Positions 1-8,175 are shown, counted from the first letter of the stretch. The stretch is 64,000 bases of DNA from Gordonia neofelifaecis NRRL B-59395 (GCF_000192435.1 NZ_AEUD01000009.1:1-64000), one strand, 5' to 3'. The notes: generated from the letters alone by a model not told the origin. Program-made: numbers and translations.

Positions 1-18
1 AACCCATCGGTGGATCCG

Positions 19-114
19 GGTTGAGCGAGCGGAGCGAGTCGAAACCACCGTCACCCGGGCTGGTCGCTTCCAGCCCGGGTGACAGGAGTTTCGACTCGCT
101 CCGCTCGCTCAACC
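19..114. repeat. Nested long inverted repeat (hairpin)
   Basis: Outer arms at 19-45 and 88-114 are perfect reverse complements (27 nt, core GAGCGAGCGGAGCGAGTCG). Inner arms at 50-63 and 70-83 (GTCACCCGGGCTGG and its complement) are a second perfect 14-bp stem. The pair lies just downstream of the esterase stop and could act as a strong terminator. The outer arm has the composition of dispersed palindromic elements common in this group of actinobacteria. Confidence 0.85.
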
Positions 115-130
115 TGCGGGGGACGCACAC

Positions 131-1246
131 TCAGCCGGCGGAGATGAGCACCCCGTCCATCGCATCGGCGACGGCGCGGCCCATGCGTTCGACGACGGCG
201 TGGGCCTCCGGGCTCAGCAAGGCCATGTTGATGAAACCGTGGATCATCGAACCGGCGCGTTCCACCGTCACCGGCACTCCGGCCTTCTCCAGCGCGTCCG
301 CGTATTCCAGGCCCTCGTCCCGCAGCGGGTCGAAGCCCGCGACCACCACGTGCGCGGGCGCGAGTCCCGACAGATCGTCGGCCAACAGGGGTGAGACCCG
401 CGGGTCCGACAGCTGGTCGCGCGACTCCAGGTAGGTGTCGCAGAAGTAGTCGATCTGCGCTTCGGTGAGGAAGTAGCCCTTCGAGAACTCCTGCATCGAG
501 CCGCGTTTGCGCGACATGTCGACGACCGGATAGATCAGCAGTTGCAGACACGGCACCACATCCTCCCCGCGCACCTGCTGCGCGACGACCGCGCTGAGGT
601 TGCCGCCTGCGGAATCGCCCGCGACCGCGATCCGTCGCGGATCGATGCCCCAGTCCGGCGCCTTCCGAACCGCGAAACGCCAGGCTGCGAGCGAGTCGTC
701 GACCGCAGCGGGGAAGACGTGCTCGGGGGCCAGCCGGTAGTCGACCGACAGGACGTCGGCGCCCGACGCGACCGCGAGGGCACGGACCGCCGAATCGTGG
801 CTGGCCCGGCTGCCCAGCACGAATCCGCCTCCGTGATAGAAGACGATCAGCCCCCGGCCACGACCTTCGACGCTGTACCGCGTCGCGGGGACCGCGCCCG
901 AGTCGGTCTCGATCAGCAGATCCTCTTCCACCGCGAAGTGCTCGAAGGTCTGGGCCATCATCGCGCTGTTGACCTCGATCGCCGCGCGCGAACCGGTCAC
1001 CGACTCGCCGACCAGGGCGAGCGACGGAATGTACGCCGAGGCCGTCGCCACCAGAGCGAGAGAGGGGTCGAGGCGGTCACCATCACTGTTCACGGCGGTC
1101 AGGCGGCTCATCACCCCGCGGACGGGCGCCGGAATCTTGGCGGAACCCTTGAGGATCGACCGCTGGATCTTGATCGGGAGAGGCAGACGGACTGCTGTTG
1201 CACGACTCACAGCGCCGAACCTATCACCGCCCGATGGAACGGTCAC
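131..1246 (-). CDS. Alpha/beta hydrolase, hormone-sensitive-lipase-type esterase
   Basis: The 371-residue protein carries the HSL-family oxyanion motif HGGG (about 138-141) and the nucleophile elbow GDSAGG (Ser about 212). A DPLRDEG acid motif and an IHGF histidine motif near the C-terminus complete the triad. It probably hydrolyses a short- or medium-chain ester; the substrate cannot be read from sequence. The annotated start is a GTG; a second in-frame GTG near residue 13 is possible. It is divergent from a MarR gene across a short intergenic region with a 12-bp palindrome, so control by that regulator is plausible. Confidence 0.85.
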   Translation of the reverse strand: MTVPSGGDRFGAVSRATAVRLPLPIKIQRSILKGSAKIPAPVRGVMSRLTAVNSDGDRLDPSLALVATASAYIPSLALVGESVTGSRAAIEVNSAMMAQTFEHFAVEEDLLIETDSGAVPATRYSVEGRGRGLIVFYHGGGFVLGSRASHDSAVRALAVASGADVLSVDYRLAPEHVFPAAVDDSLAAWRFAVRKAPDWGIDPRRIAVAGDSAGGNLSAVVAQQVRGEDVVPCLQLLIYPVVDMSRKRGSMQEFSKGYFLTEAQIDYFCDTYLESRDQLSDPRVSPLLADDLSGLAPAHVVVAGFDPLRDEGLEYADALEKAGVPVTVERAGSMIHGFINMALLSPEAHAVVERMGRAVADAMDGVLISAG

Positions 1247-1266
1247 CCGCCACGCACCACTAATAG

Positions 1267-1278
1267 ACAGTTAACTGT
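1267..1278. promoter_or_regulatory. Palindromic operator candidate for MarR regulator
   Basis: ACAGTTAACTGT is a perfect 12-bp palindrome in the 65-bp divergent region between the esterase and the MarR gene. Position and symmetry fit a MarR dimer site; the assignment is inference. Confidence 0.5.
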
Positions 1279-1311
1279 GCAGTTTTCTGTTCTTTTCGCT
1301 ACGCTGGAGCG

Positions 1312-1746
1312 ATGTCGCAGAACTCTGCCGCCGACGTGGGCGATCATCTCCGCACCACGATCGCCGAGCTCAACCGGAAGCTACGCGCGCATTCGTCGGT
1401 GATGGACCTGACCCGGTCGCAGTCGGCGGTGATCAGTAGCCTCGACCGGCTCGGCCCCACCTCGACCGCGGATCTCGCCCGCGCCCACGGCATGCGACAG
1501 CAGTCGATGGCCGCGATCGTGTCGGCATTGACCGACGCCGGCGTCGTCGCCGGCTCCCCCGACCCGTCCGACCGGAGACGGATCCTCCTCGACCTGACCG
1601 AATCCGCCCGATCCGAACTCACCGTCGGCCGACTCGAACGAGCCGACTGGCTCGCGCACGCGATCACCGAGGCGCTCCGGCCCGACGAGGTCGAACGCCT
1701 CGCCGAAGCGGTTCACCTGCTGCAACGCGTCGCCGAACAACCGTGA
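1312..1746 (+). CDS. MarR family transcriptional regulator
   Basis: The 144-residue protein has the compact winged-helix layout of MarR proteins: a DLTRSQSAVISSL dimerisation/first helix, an LARAHGMRQQSMAAIVSAL recognition-helix region, and a PSDRRRILLDLTE wing. A GGAG ribosome-binding site precedes the ATG. It is followed 31 bp later by an isochorismatase-fold gene and an overlapping MFS gene, so it likely controls that transporter unit, itself, and perhaps the divergent esterase. The ligand is unknown. Confidence 0.85.
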   Translation: MSQNSAADVGDHLRTTIAELNRKLRAHSSVMDLTRSQSAVISSLDRLGPTSTADLARAHGMRQQSMAAIVSALTDAGVVAGSPDPSDRRRILLDLTESARSELTVGRLERADWLAHAITEALRPDEVERLAEAVHLLQRVAEQP

Positions 1747-1777
1747 CCACGAACCAACGATTGAAGGAAGTCGCCCT

Positions 1778-2341
1778 ATGACCGTCTCCGCACTCGACAC
1801 CGGCACCGCCCTGATCGTCATCGACCTCCAGCGCGGACTCGCCGAACGAGACCTCGCACCCTTTGCCTTCTCGGACGTCGTCGCCAACGTCGCAGCACTC
1901 TCGGACGCCTTCCATGCCGCCGACCTGCCGGTGGTCATCGTGACCGTCGACGACGTCCCGCCCGGGCGCACCGATCTCTCCGGACCGCGCGCCGCCTTCC
2001 CCGACGGCTGGAGCGACGCGGTGAGCCCGTTCGCCGACGACGCCCGCGCACTCCGGGTGACGAAGCAGACCCCGGGTGCGTTCACTGCGACCGGACTCCA
2101 CGAGAGCCTGCAGGAACGGGGCGTGACCCAGGTGGTCGTCGTCGGAGTCTCGACCTCCGTCGGCGTCGAGATGACGGTACGACAGGCCTTCGAACTCGGC
2201 TACAACGTGACCGTCGCACTCGACGGATGCAGCGACAGCGAGGGGACTCGCCACGAGTACAGCGCGACAGCCGTGCTGCCGCGGGTCGCCGAGACCGGCC
2301 TGAGCGCCGACGTGCTCGCCGAACTCGCTCGGCGGGCGTGA
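1778..2341 (+). CDS. Isochorismatase-family hydrolase, cysteine-lacking type
   Basis: The 187-residue protein has the family's Asp in VIDLQ (Asp16) and a Lys in VTKQTPGAF (Lys96). At the usual nucleophile position the sequence reads TSVGVEMT, so Gly129 stands where cysteine hydrolases have Cys. Gly here is typical of true isochorismatases (EntB/PhzD type), which do not use a Cys nucleophile, so vinyl-ether hydrolysis is possible. A GAAGGAAG ribosome-binding site lies upstream. The last codon overlaps the next gene's GTG (GTGA), indicating translational coupling. Confidence 0.8.
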   Translation: MTVSALDTGTALIVIDLQRGLAERDLAPFAFSDVVANVAALSDAFHAADLPVVIVTVDDVPPGRTDLSGPRAAFPDGWSDAVSPFADDARALRVTKQTPGAFTATGLHESLQERGVTQVVVVGVSTSVGVEMTVRQAFELGYNVTVALDGCSDSEGTRHEYSATAVLPRVAETGLSADVLAELARRA

Positions 2342-3720
2342 CGACCGAGAGGCAGCATCGGACGCCGAGCCACCCCTTCGGCGTCGCCTTCACCGCGCCC
2401 CTCGTCCTGGCCTCAGTCCTCAACCCGATCAACAGTTCGCTCATCGCGACGGCGATGGTCGGGATCGGCGTCGACTTCCACCGCGGACCCGCCGACACCG
2501 CCGTCCTGATCTCGGTGCTCTATCTATGCAGCGCCGTCGCCCAACCGACGATGGGCAAACTCGGACCGCTGTTCGGCGAGCGTCGGGTGATGATCGGCGG
2601 AATCGTCCTCGTCCTGATCGCCGGAGTGATCGGCACCGCGGGGTGGTCGTTCGGCGCGCTCGTCGCCTCACGCGCTCTACTCGGCATCGGCACCTCGGCC
2701 GCCTATCCGATGGCGATGTCCCTCATCCGCCGACGAGCCGACGCCACGCAGAGCGGTGTTCCAAGCCGGATCCTGGGGATCTTCTCGATCACGGCTCAGG
2801 TGATCGCCATGGTCGGACTCCCGATCGGCGGCGTCCTGACCGGCGTGTTCGGCTGGCGTGCGGTGTTCTTCATCAACGTGCCCGCCGCGTCGATCGCGCT
2901 GGTCCTCGTGGCGATCGGCGTGCCGAAGGACGACGTGTCGATTCCCTCGGACCTCCGACGGACGCTGGCCGCCGTCGATCCGCTGGGGATCGCACTGTTC
3001 GCCTCCGCCGTCGTCGCCGCTTTGGAGTTCCTGCGGTCACCGAGCGTCCAGTCGCTCCGGCTCGGGGCGATCGCCCTGGCGCTCACCGCCGCGCTGGTGG
3101 TCTGGGAGCGCCGGTTCGCGACTCCGCTCATCGACGTGCGGATGCTCGCCGCCAATCGCCCGCTCGTCCGCACCTACCTGCGTCAAGCGCTCGCCGCGCT
3201 CGGGATGTACACCACGATGTACGGCGTCAGCCAGTGGATGGAGCAGTCCGCGGGCTACAGCCCGACCCGGGTCGGCGTCCTGTTGCTGCCGATGTCGGCG
3301 GTCAGCATCGTCGTGGCCGCGATCAGCTCCCGGCGCGGCGCGGTCCGCGTCCCGCTGCTGGCGACCGGCGCGGCCTTCGGCGCCGCGGGCCTGGTGATGC
3401 TGTTGCTGACGCACGACGCGCCGCTGTGGTCGTTGCTGGCGATGTCGTTGCTCATCGGTCTGGCCAACGGCCTCAACAGCTTCGCCAATCAGGCCGCCCT
3501 GTTCATGCAGTCGCCCGCGGACCAGGTCGGCGTCGCCTCCGGCCTGTACCGGACGTTCGCGTACATCGGTGCCATCACCTCGGCGAGCCTGATCGGCGCC
3601 GCGTTCGGGGACCACGCCACCGACGCGGGCTTCCACGTCGTCGGATGGGCGACGGTCGGGATCGGCGCCGCCGTGGCGCTGCTGACGGTCACCGATCGCG
3701 CGCTGCCGCGCCACGCCTGA
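2338..3720 (+). CDS. MFS drug-efflux-type transporter
   Basis: The 460-residue protein has about 12-14 hydrophobic segments and the loop LGPLFGERRVMIGG that matches MFS motif A. An RALLGIGTSAAYPMAMSLI helix resembles drug:H+ antiporter motifs. I place the start at GTG 2338, which overlaps the previous stop by four bases; the open frame extends further upstream but only inside the preceding gene. Together with the MarR gene and the isochorismatase-fold gene it forms one unit, probably export of a small aromatic or drug-like compound. The substrate is unknown. Confidence 0.82.
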   Translation: MTTERQHRTPSHPFGVAFTAPLVLASVLNPINSSLIATAMVGIGVDFHRGPADTAVLISVLYLCSAVAQPTMGKLGPLFGERRVMIGGIVLVLIAGVIGTAGWSFGALVASRALLGIGTSAAYPMAMSLIRRRADATQSGVPSRILGIFSITAQVIAMVGLPIGGVLTGVFGWRAVFFINVPAASIALVLVAIGVPKDDVSIPSDLRRTLAAVDPLGIALFASAVVAALEFLRSPSVQSLRLGAIALALTAALVVWERRFATPLIDVRMLAANRPLVRTYLRQALAALGMYTTMYGVSQWMEQSAGYSPTRVGVLLLPMSAVSIVVAAISSRRGAVRVPLLATGAAFGAAGLVMLLLTHDAPLWSLLAMSLLIGLANGLNSFANQAALFMQSPADQVGVASGLYRTFAYIGAITSASLIGAAFGDHATDAGFHVVGWATVGIGAAVALLTVTDRALPRHA

Positions 3721-3853
3721 CCGACCTCATCGAGCCGTAATACCGGACGGCCAGGATCCACGGCACCGCCACGGTGATGAGTGCGTGGAGGATCCGCCAG
3801 GCCGGAAACGACCTCGCCGGCGAATCGTCGCCTGCATCACTGTCGTCCCCCAT
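3689..3853 (-). CDS. Candidate small single-pass membrane protein
   Basis: A 54-codon frame starts at ATG 3853 between the MFS gene and murT. It encodes an acidic N-terminus (MGDDSDAGDDSPARS), one hydrophobic helix (ILHALITVAVPWILAVRYYG) and a basic tail. The acidic start, single helix and basic end look like a real small membrane protein rather than a random frame. It overlaps the MFS 3' end by 32 bp in the convergent sense and is divergent from murT. No family is recognised, and it may be spurious. Confidence 0.35.
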   Translation of the reverse strand: MGDDSDAGDDSPARSFPAWRILHALITVAVPWILAVRYYGSMRSVRRGAAARDR

Positions 3854-3916
3854 GGCCGCATGTTGCCACAGGCCCGCAGAAACCGCCGGTACTCATCGGT
3901 ATGGGAAACTCGTGGA

Positions 3917-5200
3917 ATGCCGGAAGCCTCTCGCCTCCCCGTCCGCACGCGCGCGGCGCTCGCCGCCGCCGCCACCGCTCGATGGGCCTCGCGCACCGCT
4001 GGTCGCGGCAAGGGCTCGATGATCGGCGGACTCGTCGCCGAGAAGATCGACCCCCGCATCATGTCGCGCCTCGCCGCCGGGAAGTCGGTGGCGCTCATCA
4101 CCGGAACGAACGGCAAGTCCACCACCACGCGGATGACCGCTGCCGCGCTGGCCGGGCTCGGCGACGTCGCCACCCAGGCCGACGGCGCCAACATGGACGC
4201 CGGCATCATAGCGACCCTCAGCCTGCAGCAGGACGCACCGGTCGCCGCCCTCGAGGTCGACGAACTCCACGTCGCGCACGTCGCCGACAACACCGCGCCC
4301 CGCGTGTTCACCCTCCTGAACCTCTCGCGCGACCAGCTCGACCGTGTCGGCGAGATCAACATCATCGAGCAGAGCCTTCGCGGCGGCATCGCCCGCCATC
4401 CGGACGCGGTGGTCGTGGCGAACTGCGACGACGTGCTCGTGACGTCAGCGGCCTTCGACGCCCCGCACGTCGTGTGGGTCGCGGCTGGTGCGTCATGGGT
4501 CGGCGACTCGGTGAGTTGCCCGCGCTCGGGCGAGCCGATCATCCGCAATGGCGACGACTGGTACTCGACCGGTGACGAAGCCTTCCGGCGTCCGACCCCG
4601 CAGTGGTGGTTCGACGACGAGAACCTCTACGGACCCGACGGCTTCATCGCACCGATGACCCTGAAGGTCCCTGGACGCGCCAATCGTGGCAACGCCGCGC
4701 AGGCGGTCGCGACGGCCGTCGCGATGGGCGCCGACCCGGCCTCCGCGGTCCGAGCCGTCGGCACGGTCGGCGAGGTCGCGGGCCGCTACGGCACAGTGGA
4801 GCTGAACGGCCGCCGGATCCGCACTCTGCTCGCCAAGAATCCGGCGGGCTGGCAGGAGGCGCTGTCGATGATCGACGCCACCGCCGACAGCCTGGTGATC
4901 GCGGTCAACGGGCAGGTCCCCGACGGCGAGGACCTCTCGTGGCTCTGGGACGTTCGCTTCGAGGCGTTCGAGCAGGTGAAGGTCATCGCGTCCGGCGAAC
5001 GTGCGGCCGATCTCTCGGTCCGGTTGTTGTACGCCGGCGCCGAACACACCGTGGTGGACGACCCGTTCGCGGCCATCGCCTCCTGCCCGCCGGGCCGCGT
5101 GGAAGTGCTGGCCAACTACACCGCGTTCCGAGACCTCGGAGTCGCACTCGAGCGAGCGGGCGCGAAGCCCGTCGAGAAGACCGTGGAGGACAACGCCTGA
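3917..5200 (+). CDS. murT: Lipid II isoglutaminyl synthase, MurT subunit
   Basis: MurT with GatD amidates D-Glu of the lipid II stem peptide to D-isoglutamine. The 427-residue protein has the Mur-ligase ATP loop GTNGKST (63-69), the middle domain with LEVDE and LLNLSRDQLDR, and the C-terminal DUF1727-type domain. Start ATG 3917 gives the expected N-terminus. The zinc-ribbon region reads SVSCPRSGEPI with only one cysteine, and the following stretch (STGDEAFRRP) lacks the others, so the four-Cys zinc site of other MurTs appears lost. It overlaps gatD by one base (TGATG), so the two subunits are coupled. Confidence 0.93.
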   Translation: MPEASRLPVRTRAALAAAATARWASRTAGRGKGSMIGGLVAEKIDPRIMSRLAAGKSVALITGTNGKSTTTRMTAAALAGLGDVATQADGANMDAGIIATLSLQQDAPVAALEVDELHVAHVADNTAPRVFTLLNLSRDQLDRVGEINIIEQSLRGGIARHPDAVVVANCDDVLVTSAAFDAPHVVWVAAGASWVGDSVSCPRSGEPIIRNGDDWYSTGDEAFRRPTPQWWFDDENLYGPDGFIAPMTLKVPGRANRGNAAQAVATAVAMGADPASAVRAVGTVGEVAGRYGTVELNGRRIRTLLAKNPAGWQEALSMIDATADSLVIAVNGQVPDGEDLSWLWDVRFEAFEQVKVIASGERAADLSVRLLYAGAEHTVVDDPFAAIASCPPGRVEVLANYTAFRDLGVALERAGAKPVEKTVEDNA

Positions 5201-5913
5201 TGAGCGAATCGACCCTGCGCATCGGCCTGGTCCTGCCCGACGTGATGGGCACCTACGGCGACGGCGGCAACGCCCTCATCCTGCGTCAGCGCGCACGCAT
5301 GCGCGGCATCGACGCCGAGATCGTCTCGATCACCCTGGACGACGAGGTCCCCGAATCACTCGACGTCTACACCCTCGGCGGCGCCGAGGACTATGCGCAG
5401 CGCCTGGCGACACGGCATCTACTGCGGCATCCGGGTCTGCAGCGGGCCGCCGAGGCCGGTAGGCCGGTTCTCGCGATCTGCGCGGCCATCCAGGTCCTCG
5501 GGCACTGGTACGAGACGGCGGCGGGCGAACGCGTCTCGGGTATCAGCATGCTCGACCTGACCACCTCGCCGCAGGACGCCCGCGCCATCGGTGAGCTCGT
5601 GACGGCACCGCTGATCGAGGGCCTCACGCGACCGCTGTCCGGGTTCGAGAACCACCGCGGGGCGACGACTCTCGGACCTGCGGCCCGGCCCCTCGGCCGC
5701 GTCCGCAACGGCGTCGGCAACGGTGCAGGCGACCGCGTCGAAGGCGCAGTCCAGGGCAGCGTGGTGTCGACGTACATGCACGGTCCGGTCCTGGCGCGGA
5801 ATCCGGAGCTGGCCGATTTCCTGCTGGCGAAGGCCACCGGCGCCGAACTCACCCCGCTCGACCTGCCGCAGGTGGATCGACTGCGCAAGGAACGACTCGC
5901 CGCAGCGCGGTAG
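5200..5913 (+). CDS. gatD: Lipid II isoglutaminyl synthase, glutamine amidotransferase subunit GatD
   Basis: The 237-residue class I glutamine amidotransferase-like protein opens with LVLPDVMGTYGDGGNA. The nucleophile Cys94 is in LAICAAIQVLG and the catalytic His194 in STYMHGPVL. It supplies ammonia from glutamine to MurT at the cytoplasmic face. ATG 5200 shares a base with the murT stop, and both genes have M. tuberculosis counterparts in the same order. A repeat-rich gene-free segment follows the stop. Confidence 0.93.
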   Translation: MSESTLRIGLVLPDVMGTYGDGGNALILRQRARMRGIDAEIVSITLDDEVPESLDVYTLGGAEDYAQRLATRHLLRHPGLQRAAEAGRPVLAICAAIQVLGHWYETAAGERVSGISMLDLTTSPQDARAIGELVTAPLIEGLTRPLSGFENHRGATTLGPAARPLGRVRNGVGNGAGDRVEGAVQGSVVSTYMHGPVLARNPELADFLLAKATGAELTPLDLPQVDRLRKERLAAAR

Positions 5914-6007
5914 GCGCTGCGAATAGGTCCTCGCCGCGGCGTCATCGAGACCCGCACGCTGTCTGTAAGGAAGGTCCTACATTTCCGCAGGTCACGGCTC
6001 CCGTCAC

Positions 6008-6079
6008 AGCCGCTCCCAGGTTGGTCGAGCAGCCCGTGAACGAAGTGAGCGAGCGTGTCGAGACCTGCGTGCGGGATCT
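6008..6079 (+). repeat. 72-bp direct repeat, copy 1
   Basis: This stretch (core GGTTGGTCGAGCAGCCCG, then GAACGAAGTGAGCGAGCG) recurs at 6494-6565 with one mismatch. The composition matches the GAGCGAG palindromic elements common in this lineage. Confidence 0.88.
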
Positions 6080-6137
6080 GCTAAGGAAGCTCCAGTATTT
6101 CCGCAGATCAGGCAAGAACGAAGTGAGTGACGAGATC

Positions 6138-6183
6138 AAGGCTGTCGTTTGGTGTCGCCTGGTGGCACCGAACGACAGCTTTA
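6138..6183. terminator. Hairpin, possible bidirectional terminator
   Basis: GGCTGTCGTTTGGTGTC at 6140-6156 pairs with GGCACCGAACGACAGCT at 6164-6180 over 17 bp with three G-U pairs. A TTT follows. It sits between two copies of the 40-bp element. Confidence 0.6.
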
Positions 6184-6385
6184 GTCCATCAGCGTGCGGA
6201 TCTGTAAGAAAGATCCTGTATTTCCGCAGGTCACCGCCTCAGGATCGTCGAGTAGCCCCGGCGCGCAAGCGCCGCGGCGTATCGAGGCTCGTGTGCTGAC
6301 GACGAGGCTCTCGACAACGCTCGCCTACTTCGTTCGCAGGCTGCTCGACGGACCTGGGCGGTGCTGATCGGCAGCTCTGGCATCG

Positions 6386-6428
6386 GCAGTGTTCGGTGTG
6401 ACCACCAGATGGTCACGCCGAACACTGC
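6386..6428. terminator. Hairpin, possible bidirectional terminator
   Basis: GCAGTGTTCGGTGTGACCA at 6386-6404 pairs with 6410-6428 over 19 bp, one G-U pair, 5-nt loop. It shares the TTCGGTG core with the hairpin at 6140-6180. Confidence 0.65.
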
Positions 6429-6493
6429 TGATTTGAACTAATCGGAATGCCATGTTTTTCCGCAGGTCACCGCCTCTTTCGTCCAAATCCGTG

Positions 6494-6565
6494 AGCCGCT
6501 CCCAGGTTGGTCGAGCAGCCCGCGAACGAAGTGAGCGAGCGTGTCGAGACCTGCGTGCGGGATCT
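6494..6565 (+). repeat. 72-bp direct repeat, copy 2
   Basis: Copy of 6008-6079 with a single T-to-C change. It again follows a TTTCCGCAGGTCAC element by a similar distance, so element and repeat were probably duplicated together. Confidence 0.88.
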
Positions 6566-6602
6566 CGATACGCCGCGGCGCTTGCGGCGGACCTTCACAT
6601 CA

Positions 6603-7187
6603 TCAGGCGATCACGCGACAGCGAGCGCGTGTGTCGTCGACGGCGAACCAGCCCTCCTCGAACTGCTGCCATCGCGCCAGATGATCGCGATCGGCTTCAC
6701 CGTCGCGCGCCACCGTGCGACGCAGTCGTTCCGCTGCGGGCGGACCGTCGATCCAGAATCGGCCGGTCAGGCGGTCGGCGGTGCTCCGACGCGCGGAAGT
6801 GACGCCCTCGATGATCAGGATCGGCTGCCATCGGATCCAGATCTCCGGCCCGACCTCCGGGGCCCCGTCGACCCACACCCGCGGCCGGTAGAAGTAGTCG
6901 TGGTTGCGCTCGTATGCCCGGATGATGTCGTGCTCGAGCTCCGGCCACCACGAGGCGGGATCGTCCCACGTCGCGTAGTCGTCGGTGCTGATGAGCACCG
7001 ACTGCCGGCCACGATCGCTCAGCGCCCGCACCAGCTCCGCGGCGAAGGTGCTCTTCCCCGCGCCCGACGGACCGTCGATCGCGATGATCCCGTCGGTCAG
7101 TCCGCCGCGGACGGCGAGGTCGTCGGCCAGCCACGCCCAGTCGTGCGGGGCCGGATCGGGGTCCATCCGCGAGGCTTCGGCGGGCAT
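6603..7187 (-). CDS. P-loop kinase, uridine-kinase-like
   Basis: The 194-residue protein has a Walker A motif GPSGAGKST at 39-47 and a STDDYATWDDPASWW segment in the position of the uridine-kinase substrate loop. An ILIIEGV strand gives the Walker B-like position, and a WIDGP...ERLRRTVARDG lid-like region follows. It resembles actinobacterial uridine-kinase-like ATP-binding proteins; the phosphate acceptor is not certain. The stop is 3 bp short of the recR stop side, and the two genes are co-oriented (recR upstream), suggesting cotranscription. Confidence 0.75.
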   Translation of the reverse strand: MPAEASRMDPDPAPHDWAWLADDLAVRGGLTDGIIAIDGPSGAGKSTFAAELVRALSDRGRQSVLISTDDYATWDDPASWWPELEHDIIRAYERNHDYFYRPRVWVDGAPEVGPEIWIRWQPILIIEGVTSARRSTADRLTGRFWIDGPPAAERLRRTVARDGEADRDHLARWQQFEEGWFAVDDTRARCRVIA

Positions 7188-7190
7188 CGG

Positions 7191-7802
7191 TCAGACCAGG
7201 ACGCGACGGCCCGACAGTGCCCGGCCGAGCGTCAGCTCGTCGGCGAACTCCAGGTCACCACCCATCGGCAGTCCGGACGCCAGACGTGTCACCGACAGTC
7301 CGGGGAAATCCTTGAGCATCCGCAGCAGGTAGGTCGCCGTCGCCTCGCCCTCGGTGTTCGGGTCGGTCGCGACGATGATCTCCGACACGTCCTGGCCGTC
7401 CGGCTGATCGCCCAGGCGACGCAGCAACTCGCGGATCCGGAGCTGGTCCGGTCCGATTCCGGACAACGGATCGAGGGCGCCGCCGAGCACGTGGTACCGA
7501 CCGTCGAACTCCTTGGTCCGCTCGATCGCGTAGATGTCCTTCGGCTCCTCGACCACGCAGATCTTGGTGGCGTCCCGACGCGCATCACCGCAGATCCGGC
7601 ACAGCGTGTCCGCGGCGACGTTGCCGCACTCGGTGCAGAACGTGACGTCGTCGCGCACGTGGCCGAGCGCCGCGATCAACCGGTCGATCTCGACGTTCTC
7701 ACCGGCCAGCAGGTGAAAGGCGATGCGCTGGGCGCCCTTCGGGCCCAACCCGGGAAGCTTCGCGAGTTGGTCTATCAGATCCTGAATCGGGCCTTCGTAC
7801 AT
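7191..7802 (-). CDS. recR: Recombination mediator RecR
   Basis: The 203-residue protein begins with the RecR helix-hairpin-helix ([20 protein letters not shown]). It has a four-cysteine zinc finger (Cys56, 59, 68, 71 in CTECG and CRICG) and a Toprim region with CVVEEP and [15 protein letters not shown]. RecR works with RecO/RecF to load RecA at gaps. It lies 10 bp downstream of ebfC, the usual ebfC-recR arrangement. Confidence 0.96.
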   Translation of the reverse strand: MYEGPIQDLIDQLAKLPGLGPKGAQRIAFHLLAGENVEIDRLIAALGHVRDDVTFCTECGNVAADTLCRICGDARRDATKICVVEEPKDIYAIERTKEFDGRYHVLGGALDPLSGIGPDQLRIRELLRRLGDQPDGQDVSEIIVATDPNTEGEATATYLLRMLKDFPGLSVTRLASGLPMGGDLEFADELTLGRALSGRRVLV

Positions 7803-7812
7803 GGAACGTCCG

Positions 7813-8175
7813 TCAGCTCAGACCGGGCAGGCCGCCACCGCCGGCCAACGGTCCCATCTTGTCGGCGACGAGTGCGTCACGATTCGCCGCGAAGTCCGCG
7901 AAGGCCCCGACCACCAGATCCTGGAGGGTCTCGATGTCCTCGGGGTCGACCACGTCGCGGGAGATCTCGACCGACTTGATCGCGCCGGTTCCGTCACCGG
8001 TCAGGGTCACCAGCCCGTTGCCCGCGGTGCCGACCACCGCGGTCGCCGAGATCACCTCATGGGCGGCCTCCATCTGGCTCTGCATCTGCTGAACCTGAGC
8101 CATCAGGCCCGCCATCGGGTTCTCGCCGCCGGCTCCGCCACCGAACAATGCACTGGGATCGAATGCGTCAGTCAC
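7813..8175 (-). CDS. ebfC: YbaB/EbfC family nucleoid-associated protein
   Basis: The 120-residue protein has the family core [22 protein letters not shown] followed by [17 protein letters not shown]. Start GTG 8175 gives the normal length; longer frames upstream lack family similarity. Members are small dimeric DNA-binding proteins almost always beside recR, as here. The C-terminal glycine-rich tail ([13 protein letters not shown]) is typical. Confidence 0.93.
   Translation of the reverse strand: MTDAFDPSALFGGGAGGENPMAGLMAQVQQMQSQMEAAHEVISATAVVGTAGNGLVTLTGDGTGAIKSVEISRDVVDPEDIETLQDLVVGAFADFAANRDALVADKMGPLAGGGGLPGLS

Larger units (their letters stand above)
5954..6470 (+). repeat. Four copies of a TTTCCGCAGGTCAC element spaced about 118 bp
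   Basis: Copies end in TTTCCGCAG[AG]TCA with that core at 5983, 6099, 6222 and 6458. Three copies share a longer upstream consensus, roughly CGTGCGGATCTGTAAGAAAGATCCTGTA (5954-5997, 6068-6110, 6192-6235); the fourth (6434-6470) is diverged upstream. Core spacings are 116, 123 and 236 bp, the last being twice 118. I do not recognise the element. Confidence 0.75.
5914..6602. repeat. Repeat-dense gene-free segment (overview)
   Basis: I see no credible gene in these 690 bp. The segment holds four copies of a roughly 40-bp element, a 72-bp duplicated element, an inverted partial copy of that element (about 6311-6350), and two long hairpins. GC-palindromic tracts at 6259-6286 and 6571-6590 resemble dispersed repeats. 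It lies between convergent genes (gatD and the kinase-like gene), so it may be a terminator cluster or repeat sink. Confidence 0.75.

Noticed and set aside
2227..2337. Longer N-terminus for the MFS gene
   Set aside because: The extra 37 codons are Arg-rich, lie inside the isochorismatase-fold gene and precede a GTG with ideal GTGA coupling.
6507..7979. 490-residue plus-strand open frame covering recR
   Set aside because: It is antisense to the kinase-like gene, recR and ebfC, and starts inside a repeat.
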